From: Mixophyes australis | Lineage: Eukaryota; Chordata; Amphibia; Anura; Limnodynastidae | Length of the DNA: 64,000 nt | NCBI GenBank assembly: GCA_036250195.1 | Contig: JAVHZZ010000009.1 | Location: 43,553,824 to 43,617,823, forward strand | Direction of reading: 5' to 3' | In this document: positions 56,416-64,000 of the stretch, in pieces | How positions within the stretch are numbered: position 1 is the stretch's first letter | Layout: each line of letters begins with the position of its first letter | Made by a program: the position numbers and the translations under genes | Notes under the pieces: generated by a model | Database searches by the model: none | What the model saw: the letters and a program-made list of their open reading frames with translations, nothing else | What the model was told of the DNA's origin: nothing

Positions 56416-57275
56416 TGTCACGATCTGCATCCTGCAGCTCTTGTCTGCCAGGAACTATGTTGGAACTTTATATATTGATGTATCCTGCTTGTAGTACCAT
56501 GTTCCACCAAAGGGGCCACTGTGGTACTCAGACTGCGCTCTCATCTGCCAGACCTGCCTAGTTATTCCTGGAAGCCTACACCCTGCGTGTCCCAGCAAAC
56601 TTGCCCAGATCATCTGTTGCATTTTCTGTGTTGCTGTGCCTGTTCCCATGTCTTATCCTGATTGATCTTCAGATCTACTCTCCTGTTCAGATGTCCTGTT
56701 TGCTGGCTCCTGTTTGCTGCCTGTTCTGAGTCTCCAGCACATCTATCCGCAGCTCATCTCAGCCACTGTGTTTATTCCACTATCCCGTGGTAATGCTCTG
56801 CAGATTATTGCTACTTGTTCAATGAGTCTCCAACATATCTATCTGCAGATTATCTCAGCCACTGTCTCTACTCCACTATCCAGTGGTAATGCTCTGTAGA
56901 TTATTGCTACCTGTTCTCTGAGTCTCCAGCACATTTATCCGCAGATCATCTCAGCCACTGTGTTTACTCCAGTATCCTGTGGTAATGCTCTGCAGATTAT
57001 TGCTACCTGTTCTCTGAGTTTCCAGCACAGCTCTCCGCAGTTCATCACCATCATATCCTGTGTCCGTTATATTCAGTGCCTTGCTTCGCAGACTGTCACA
57101 CCTATTGTGTCATCTTCACTGTCCATTGTCTCCTGCATATGTTATTTACTGAGTTCTTTTGCCATTTCTGCCATACCCTACCTTACTGCATCTTGAAACC
57201 TTTGTAACCATTGTTTAATAAAAACCACTTCATTCATTACGTTCTTTCCGTGGTTTTATAGTGGGAATCCTGACA
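56416..57275 (+). repeat. Solo LTR (Sushi-type), TSD TTATC-like, inserted in a PLE
   Basis: 860 bp starting TGTCACGATCTGC and ending AATCCTGACA. Flanks are CTATC (56411-56415) and TTATC (57276-57280), one difference. It is the same family as 2214-4007. Internal 85-105-bp tandem units containing TCTCCAGCACAT.TATCCGCAG repeat about four times (56730-57060). Confidence 0.8.
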
Positions 57276-57500
57276 TTATCCATAAGGATGGTGGCTTGCA
57301 GGTCATAGTCTTACATCTTAGAGAAATTGCATTTAAATCTGATAAATTGCGCTTTAGGGATATTTCGTAGCTATTTGGTATGGCTGCTGGAGGACGGGAT
57401 ATAAGAATTACAGTCCACCTCTTTAAGGAAAGTTCTGGTTTCTATCTTGTTATCCCCTATATATATGTCGAGATTCAGAACCTCTACCCTAGTGGGACTA
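57271..57500 (-). pseudogene. Penelope-like element, reverse transcriptase C-terminal part
   Basis: On the minus strand VLNLDIYIGDN, RTFLKEVDCNSYIPSSSSH, then RNIPKAQFIR, matching the thumb-proximal part of PLE reverse transcriptase. It is upstream of the linker and endonuclease pieces in the correct order. Stops are present. Confidence 0.75.
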
Positions 57501-57701
57501 ATGTTGGAGCCATTAGTCGTGAGCTGCAGTACTCCGGATTTCAAGCAGTGAGTGTGTATCTGAAGGCGCTTTTACATCAGCTATACGGGTTCCAATACTT
57601 GCATTCCCTCTGATTTATGATCATATATGTTTTAGAGCTAAATAAATTGTTATTTTTACGGAGTCACGCTATGTGGATATTTTTTCTTTTTCATTTATAT
57701 G

Positions 57702-58549
57702 TGTGACGAAATGAGTTTGATAACCCTGTGAGCATGTCTCATTTCTCACATAATGTGGATTATAGTACTTTTTATAGCCTATGCTGTTTGTTCCCCAGCT
57801 CACCAGACTACAACTGCATTGTCCAATAACATGTGGCTAAGGGGACATTGTAGTTCAGTGTACATATGTATATTGTTTATTGTATATTGATAACTTGAAG
57901 TAAGGTTGCTATTCATTGTCTTTAAAATGAAGCCAGGGGGATTATGGGTAGGGATCAGGTTGCCATGTGCCTGAGTAGGAAAACAAATTAGTGTCCATTG
58001 TTCTCACCAGGCTAGTCCAGACAGGCCATCTAACAAGGGAGGTTCTCTGAAAGGACAGCTCATCTTCACTCTCCTGTCCAACCCCCCCCCCCCCCCCCCC
58101 CCCTAGTCCAGCACTGACCAATGGTTAGGAAGAATAGACGCAGGGGTTTGCCCAGGGAGGGGGAAGACTGTGGAAATTAGACCTGTGATATATAGGAACA
58201 ACTCCAGGGGGGAGGGGTGTTCATGCTTGGATTTCATTCAGGAAGGTGCAAAATGGAGTTTTGAATTGTCGTTTTCTAACTCGAGGATATATATGCAGCT
58301 GAGAGGGATCCATGGGTCATGAAGTCTGGACAGCAGGTGACAATATCTCCTTAAGTTATTGGGGTAAGGGACAGATGATGTGGTAAATCTGCCTGGCATT
58401 TATCTACTGTGTGTACATAATATTGTAGTGTGATTTGTATGACAATAAATATACTGTTGTATTTTTATAAATGCCTTTTGCCTGAGTGACCATACGAATC
58501 CTAGAAGGTACTGGGTAGCACTGGGCCAGATAAACCCGGTATCTTCACA
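57702..58549 (+). repeat. Solo LTR, TSD ATATG
   Basis: 848 bp starting TGTGACGAAATGAG and ending CCCGGTATCTTCACA, flanked by a perfect 5-bp duplication ATATG (57697-57701 and 58550-58554). It is the same family as 2552-3541. It contains a C run of about 20 (58083-58103), a TATAGGAAC-like promoter area and AATAAA near 58444. Confidence 0.88.
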
Positions 58550-58554
58550 ATATG

Positions 58555-59186
58555 GAACACGCATGTCTGATACTCCTCTGCTACGTGATCTCTGATTGTA
58601 CATCTTCCGGATCTGTCCTGAGATTGCAGATAAGGTAGGAGATGTATCTATGAAAAGACTGTTGCATCTATTATCGGACTGAGGATACCATATGTGACAG
58701 ATCTACAAAGATAGTAACCTAATTCAGGGGCAGAATTTATATATGGAGACTGCCTTTTATAATACCTGATTATTGGAAGGATTTTTATATCCGTTATATC
58801 AGTATTTATATGTCTGTTTTTTTTTTATTGTTTTAGATGTTCATTTCTGATTTAAAAAAGAAATATATATATATTTTTTTCCTTTCAATTATCTTTGCAA
58901 TGAATATCTATAATAGTGCCAGTCAGTAATTCTCGTTGGACCGTTCTGGTCATTCATAGCTATATCTTGATTTTGGGATTGGCGCTTGGTTAGGATTACT
59001 AATTTCAAGTAATTTGCAGTCAGTTTTGACCACCTCACAGGTCACATTATTATTTTCATACACTTTTGGACCAATACTGCAGTGACCTGGCTGGATGGTA
59101 AGCGACATAGCAATGACTCTAGTACACATTGGCACACAGCAGTGGCAGAAAAGAAAAGTGGTGCAAAATGGAATTGTCCTTTGATC
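58555..59186. other. Non-coding stretch, possible PLE untranslated DNA
   Basis: No coding signal. Continuity with 57500-57696 across the solo LTR suggests it belongs to the same PLE remnant, but I cannot prove it. Confidence 0.35.
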
Positions 59187-59189
59187 ATG

Positions 59190-59377
59190 AAACCAGTTAT
59201 GGTTCATTTGATCGCTTCACCTGTTTCTTGGATAAGTGAGGTAATTCTACAGCTAATACATGGCAACGATCGCTCCACCTGTTTCTTGGATAAGTGAGGT
59301 AATTCTACAGCTAATTTATGGCAACGAGGGCTGACCCCCCCGGGATGCGTGCTTTTATCAGACACATACCAATCCAG
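59190..59377 (+). rRNA. 18S rRNA pseudogene fragment with internal tandem duplication
   Basis: Matches the 5' domain of vertebrate 18S rRNA in sense orientation: CAGTTATGGTTC, TTTGATCGCT, CACCTGTT.CTTGGATAA, GGTAATTCTA.AGCTAAT, GCTGACCCCCCCGGGATGCG, TTTATCAGAC and CCAATCC. The segment from GATCGCT to GGCAACGA is present twice in tandem (about 66 bp). Several substitutions relative to the conserved sequence and the truncation rule out function. Confidence 0.88.
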
Positions 59378-59489
59378 GGTGCCAGACAATACACTAAAAA
59401 GAGCTATTGTAATTCCCAGCAAAAAGCCAGTTCATCAGTGAGCTTCGAATCAGCCCCCATTCCCACAAAATTATAATCTAGTTAGGTAC

Positions 59490-60010
59490 CTTTCATGTAA
59501 AGTGCAGATTACAAATGCTACAAAACATGATTGGGAGAATGTGGCCTCTAAGAAGCTGATTAATAGACACAAAGACTTTGCATGGATGGCTATCCAGGGA
59601 TGTCTGCCTCTCAGGACATTCATGCACTCCCGGAACCTGTGCCGATATGTCCACTGCCCCTTCTGCATCACCAGAAGGGAAACAGCACAGCATATTTTTT
59701 GGGACTGCCCCACTGCACAGGCACTGTTGGATGTCTTGGAACTTGAACACAAGGACAGTGTGCTCAGAACTTTTCATACCATTCTATATTTTATATCCTT
59801 GGACCCACATCATTGGGGCAATCCAGGAGGCCTGAAGCCTAATAAACTGCTTTAAGGACGCTATTTGGCTTACCAGGAATTGCCTCATCTTGAAAAGGGA
59901 GAAGATGACTATCCAAGACTGTCCCAGGCTGATCCACAGCCTACTAACAGACTATAACACCATTGACAGACCTGAGGAAGAGGAAGATGATTCATTTTCT
60001 GTCTCCCTCT
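59490..60010 (+). pseudogene. 3' end of a LINE RT ORF (zf-RVT domain)
   Basis: An open stretch of about 117 codons from 59502 to 59855 shows FAWMAIQGCLPLRTFM, then C..CHCPFC.....ETAQHIFWDCP, the zinc-binding motif found at the C-terminus of many LINE reverse transcriptases (zf-RVT). The N-terminal EN/RT domains are absent: upstream lies the 18S fragment, in the same orientation. A similar C-terminal zinc motif is in the LINE at 30039-33422. Confidence 0.75.
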
Positions 60011-60016
60011 CCTCCT

Positions 60017-60775
60017 TCTCCCCCTATGTGTCTGTTTATTCAATATAACACTGTTGACTCTTAGCAATGGAGCATTCGTCTTTGGGTGTATATTAGACCC
60101 TACACTTATTAGTGCAAATAAAGAAAAAAAGCCTGCAAGGACTTGTAGATTACTATTTCAGCAATGACAAAATTACCAACACGGCTCTTCTATTTGGGTG
60201 TATAACTGTATATTAGACCCTACACTTAGTAGTGCAAAGTCAGAAAAAAAGTCTGCAAGGACTGGTATATTTGGATTTCAGCAATGAGGAATTCTACTCT
60301 TCTATAAGGGTGTATATCAGACCCTACACTTTGTAGTGCAAATTCAGAACAATACAGTGCAATGACTGGTATATTAGGATTTCAGTACTCAGAAATTCCG
60401 CTCTTTGATAAGGGTATATATCAGACCCTACACTTTGTAGTGCAAATTCAGAAAAATACAGTGCAATGACTGGTATATTTACTATATTAGGATTTCAGCA
60501 ATGGAGCTTTCTCTAACACTGCTACCACCCTCCTATTTCTAATCTATCACTTTGCCTGCTCTATAATCCAGCACAACCCATCTCTCAAATGGCGCTAGAT
60601 CGCCGTGGAGGTGGGTATTTATTGATTCCAAAACTTGCAAGATCCGACGATGTCACAATGACGTTTTGCTTCGATTTGTAATCCGAATAGGCGCGAGAGT
60701 ACGGAGCCGACTCGGAACCCCAAAGTTCGGGTGGGTTTGGTTTTAAGGAAACTGAGCCCCCCATCTCTACTCATG
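60017..60775 (+). mobile_element. hAT remnant related to the 28980 family (right end)
   Basis: Four imperfect units of about 100 bp contain TCAGACCCTACACTT.GTAGTGCAAA (60090-60480). They are followed by ATCCGA motifs (about 60640, 60681), AACCC..AAGTTCGGGTGGG and a CCATCTCTA end, which resembles the CATCCCTA right terminus of the 28980 element. The left end is not identified. Confidence 0.5.
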
Positions 60776-60922
60776 AGTGTCTGTATCTCTGTGTTGTCTT
60801 TCTATTTCTAATATGTAGTACTTGTTTTTCAAGATGGTGATCCCTCCCCTGTACCTGCTGGTTTCATAACTTTATTTCGATTTGTTTCTACATCTCTAAT
60901 GGCCAAGCTCTCTGCTCGGCTG

Positions 60923-61230
60923 ATGTTGGATTGGGCTGTTCCTTTTCTGGAACTGCCCAATCCAACATGGAACTGACTTCAAGACTTTTCCTTGAAGTCA
61001 GTGTGGGAAATATATCTGGGGGTCATTGCTTATGTCTGTCATCTGTGTATTTCCCCTTGAACACACAATGCAATGTCTTTTGGATCTTTCATAAAGAATT
61101 CTTTAATGTCATTTTCCGAATATATCTGTGTAGGTTTCAAATTTTTTTAGAGGCTTGAGACCTTTTCTCAATATGCTCTCTTGAGATGCGGTCAATGTGA
61201 TACTGCTGAGATCGAAAATCTCAGCAGTAT
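60923..61230. repeat. Three consecutive short perfect or near-perfect hairpins
   Basis: Arms: ATGTTGGATTGGGCTGTTCC at 60923-60942 with its complement at 60949-60968 (one mismatch); ACTGACTTCAAG at 60972-60983 with 60991-61002; ATACTGCTGAGAT at 61200-61212 with 61218-61230. Loops are 5-7 bases. No terminator or gene is attached. Confidence 0.75.
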
Positions 61231-61259
61231 TGGGATTGAAAATTGGGATTTCTTCACTT

Positions 61260-62005
61260 TCATAGTTTTGGTATGGTCCCTAGACTTTCTTCCCCCTCGC
61301 TTCCCTCTGATGATTTTTGTCTTTTCCTCCCCTGATATTGCAGTGGGTTCTGGTGGTATAGTGGGCTCTGAAAGTGTGGGCTGGTGGTGTCCTGGGGTAC
61401 TTCTAATGGGAGCGATTGTTCTTTGGTCATTTCTAAAAAGAGGTCCAAATTTTTTTCAGCATCCGAATCCCATTTAGTATCCTCTAACTCTGATTTATTC
61501 GGTGTCCTTTCTATTCTATCCAAAAACTCCCACTTTGAGAGCACGATTTCTTGGAAGGCTTTCGCTTTTCTCGTTTTGTATCTTTCCTTAACTAATTTCG
61601 TTTACCCTTTCTGAATGATCTCTGCTTATGATGATGTTTCTAGGATCTAGTGATTTGTAAATCCTATTTTGAATTTCCCATTTAGGAGTCTTTTTATAAA
61701 GGGAGATCTAATACTCCGGACTGTGTGAGGGTTCTCTGATTTCTCAACTGATTTGAGTCTCCATATGTCTTATTATTACTCCCTAAACCTTTGGTTACAA
61801 TACCACCTCCATTTTTAGGTTGTTTGGGGTTTATGTGTTTTGAATCATGGTGATGTGGAAGGTTTAATTCATAGTCCTTAACATCTCTAAGAAATTTTCT
61901 CTTTTTATTCCTAATGATACTTTCTTCAATGTTTTTGATCTTATTTAGAGTTAATTCCTCTAGGTTCTTGTAGTCATCTAGCTCTTTAAGTGAACTAAAT
62001 TTCAC
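61260..62005 (-). pseudogene. Unrecognised degraded ORF, possibly PLE N-terminal region
   Basis: Two minus-strand open pieces lie in order. 62005-61694 is K/N/E-rich with KNIEESIIRNKKRKFLRDV and DYELN motifs, and 61544-61260 is acidic (RIERTPNKSELEDTKWDSD). They are separated by frame breaks. The KKRKFLRD..DYE pattern resembles N-terminal parts of some PLE polyproteins, but I cannot confirm this. Confidence 0.4.
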
Positions 62006-62179
62006 TTATATCAGGGCTATCTCTTATTCTATTTTAAGAAGGGATGCTTCCCTGTCTGCAATGATGCGTCTCATGAGCTCAATTAATAGTGAACTTAGCC
62101 ATAATGCATTCATTGGAATCTACCACAACATTTTAGAATGTGAGACATGCAAATATTCTATGTCCTCATTCCGCGATAA

Positions 62180-62490
62180 TTCTACAATATTCCCTCTCCA
62201 TATATAAATTATAAGCTAGGACTAATGAAACATTTTGTTAAGGCCTTGAACAAAGATGGTGATTGCTTCAAATACATTTGTAGATCGTTCCCAAGACTAA
62301 GTATGGAAAAATGAAAAGCTGGGATCTTTGATGGCCCTCAATTTCGTAAACTTCTCAAGGATTCTAATTTCACAAAATTTATGAATCGTGTTATGTGTCA
62401 GTTGTCAAGAAATTCTTGAGTAATCACAAAGCAGACAATTATGAAGAACTGGTGCAAAACATGCTGTATCAGGTTTCAAGATTACAATCA
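62180..62490 (+). pseudogene. Relic of a multi-copy animal protein family of unknown function, part 1
   Basis: Translated with breaks it gives GLMKHFVKALNKDGDCFKYI at about 62217, FPRLSMEK, AGIFDGPQFRKLLKDSNF at about 62320, then FLSNHKADNYEELVQNML at about 62410. I recognise this as a family found in many copies in fish, amphibian and arthropod genomes without assigned function, most likely transposon-carried. The second half lies beyond an inserted LTR-like sequence at 63150. Confidence 0.65.
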
Positions 62491-63149
62491 TGAAATACTA
62501 GCACAAAGAAAGAATGATACACTCACAAGCTATGTATAAGAAAAATATTTAATAATTAATATGACAATTAAAATACTTAGCTTCGATAGGTTATTAGACA
62601 CACACGTAATTCCCCAGATTTTCAGCATGGAGACCGCACATTCAACAAGCAGGTTGAATCATGCATCCTAGAATACTTTGATAGAGGAGATCTGGCACAG
62701 CCTTCCTGACTCACCAGCGAGGTCTAAAGAAGGTCTGAATTATGCCATCTTATATAAACCTTTTCCTTACACTAAAGTGAATGCTGATGCAATATGGGCA
62801 GTTGATGACAGTATCATTCTGAGTAAAACAGCTGAGTTTGCAAACTGAGCAATTATATCCATATATTGCTTAGCAACAAATATTACAACAAATACTTAAG
62901 AATACACAAATACTCTCTGTCTGTTGTAAAACCAACATTACTTTAAGTTGGTAAATAACCATTGTCTGAGATGAGTTGAAGGACATAGACCACTGTACTA
63001 GGTTTAGGGAAAACATGGCCATAAAAGACAAGTAAATAATGTGCTGAAACATCACAGACTTAGTATCTGTTCATAAAGAGACACACAGAAATCAATGATA
63101 GACTCCATCTTGTTTCATAATTAAAGGAAAATAATACCATACTGCTACA
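62491..63149 (-). repeat. LTR-like insert in the unknown-family relic
   Basis: On the minus strand it starts TGTAGCAGTATGG and ends TAGTATTTCA, with TTTATATAAG near 62752 as a TATA-like box. The two halves of the surrounding coding relic lie on either side. No clear target duplication. Confidence 0.5.
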
Positions 63150-63350
63150 CATGGTCACAAACTTATACAGATTTCAAGATAATCGTGGTGATTTTAGTGA
63201 GAAACAATTTGAGAAGTTTCATCAAGATATAAAAGTGATGGAGGAAAAGTATTAATGCAGATGGGACAGACACATGATGGATGACTATTGTTGGAGCCTC
63301 CAATGTGATTGTCCTGATAACCCACTTAAAAGAAAATTGTACAAATAGCG
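63150..63350 (+). pseudogene. Relic of the unknown animal protein family, part 2
   Basis: Reads LYRFQDNRGDFSEKQFEKFH followed by QDIKVMEEKY, a stop, then RWDRHMMDDYCWSLQ and CDCPDNPLKRKLYK ending at a stop. This is the C-terminus of the family seen at 62180-62490. The conserved MMxDYCW motif identifies it. Confidence 0.7.
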
Positions 63351-63700
63351 TTTTACTATGCTTTGATTGTAATTATCCGCATCAGTTTACTGTGTTTATC
63401 TGTTATTATTCCAAACAAAATGCCATTATGAATTTCATGTGTTTACTTATGTATGATTTGAGACAATTTCAATGCAATTTGTAAGTAGGCTCTGCCTGAC
63501 CATTACATTTTTGCATTTTTATGTTTTTCAACGAGGTACCAATTATCTAAAAAATTGCAGCCAGTATAGACAAACTGATCTCATATTCAGAATCAACACA
63601 ACGAAGTTACTCCACAATTACTCTATTATGCCAATAAAATGAGTGTTGACCAGTGTAATATTTAAATAGCAACTAAGCAAATAGGACATCTGATAACTAG

Positions 63701-64000
63701 GGGCCTGATTCATTAAGGATCTTAACTTGATAAACTTCTTATTTAAGTATCCTGGGCAAAACCAATGCAAGGGGTGCAAATTAGTGTTCTGTTTTGCACA
63801 TAAGTTAAATACTGACTGTTTTTTCATGTAGCACACAAATATCAACTCTAAATTTCAGTGTACAAATAAGCTATCAAGTATTTGTGTGCTACATGAAAAA
63901 ACAGGCAGTATTTAACTTATGTGCAAAACAGAACACTAATTTGCACCCCTTGCATTATAACATTTGTCCAGGAGACTGAAATAAGAAGTTTCTCAAGTTA
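63701..64000. mobile_element. Palindromic MITE, cut by the window end
   Basis: Starts GGGCCTGATTCATTAAGG. The left arm runs to about 63842, the loop covers 63843-63876, and the right arm from 63877 is its reverse complement (TTTGTGTGCTACATGAAAAA pairs with its copy near 63825; ACTTATGTGCAAAACAGAAC with that near 63790). The right terminus lies outside the window. Confidence 0.88.

Noticed and set aside
59190..59377. Functional 18S rRNA gene
   Set aside because: Only about 190 bp are present, with substitutions in conserved positions and an internal duplication.

Overview
The window is vertebrate intergenic DNA made almost entirely of transposable elements. An anuran (frog or toad) genome is the best fit. 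This is inferred from the mix of elements: many hAT elements with 8-bp target-site duplications (TSDs), Penelope-like elements (PLEs) including a hammerhead-type motif with an ACGCGTTTCG core, Sushi-type and Gmr1-like Ty3/gypsy elements, a LINE with gag-like zinc knuckles, and a LINE 3' end with an ACATAGTA tail. I see no host protein-coding exon, tRNA gene or functional rRNA gene. The long open frames are transposon proteins, and many other open frames come from minisatellites whose unit length is a multiple of three.

Layout. 1-2050: little recognisable. 2055-4690: a decayed Ty3/gypsy integrase split by a solo LTR (TSD TTCCT), itself split by a second solo LTR. 5028-6493: non-autonomous hAT (TSD TCTCTGCT) holding a palindromic hAT MITE (TSD CACTAGAC). 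6618-6835: LTR fragment. 7325-11883: complete, apparently intact Ty3/gypsy element with identical LTRs and TSD ATTGG. 11901-14268: hAT with a G-rich minisatellite (TSD CCAATATT). 14277-15893: PLE-like untranslated DNA with a minus-strand hammerhead motif, then a large palindrome. 15894-17143: truncated second copy of the minisatellite hAT. 17480-17795 and 18684-18986: two MITEs of one family. 18611-23805: 5.2-kb non-autonomous hAT (TSD ACCACTCA) with a 27-bp minisatellite and a solo LTR.

24115-44334 is a three-layer nest. The outer layer is a Gmr1-like Ty3/gypsy element with integrase before reverse transcriptase and a SCAN-like gag. Its 3' LTR is split by a 15-kb autonomous hAT (28980-43952, TSD GTAAAAAC) with an intact transposase. 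The hAT is in turn split by a 7.5-kb, apparently full-length minus-strand LINE (29671-37200, TSD TGTCCTGTT) with three open frames.

44335-49260 holds a diverged LTR, a foldback-like repeat and a LINE 3' end. 49264-53355 is a decayed Sushi-type gypsy element. 53364-54110 is another hAT MITE. 54186-57500 is a minus-strand PLE broken by two solo LTRs, one carrying a hAT MITE; a third solo LTR lies at 57702-58549. 59190-60010 joins an 18S rRNA fragment to the 3' end of a LINE. 60017-60775 is a hAT remnant. 61260-63350 contains unknown ORF relics, including a multi-copy animal protein family of unknown function. The window ends inside a palindromic MITE.

The elements do not form a pathway. What links them is insertion order, which the perfect TSDs make readable. 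The youngest-looking insertions are the gypsy element at 7325, the hAT at 28980 and the LINE inside that hAT. All alignments were done by eye.
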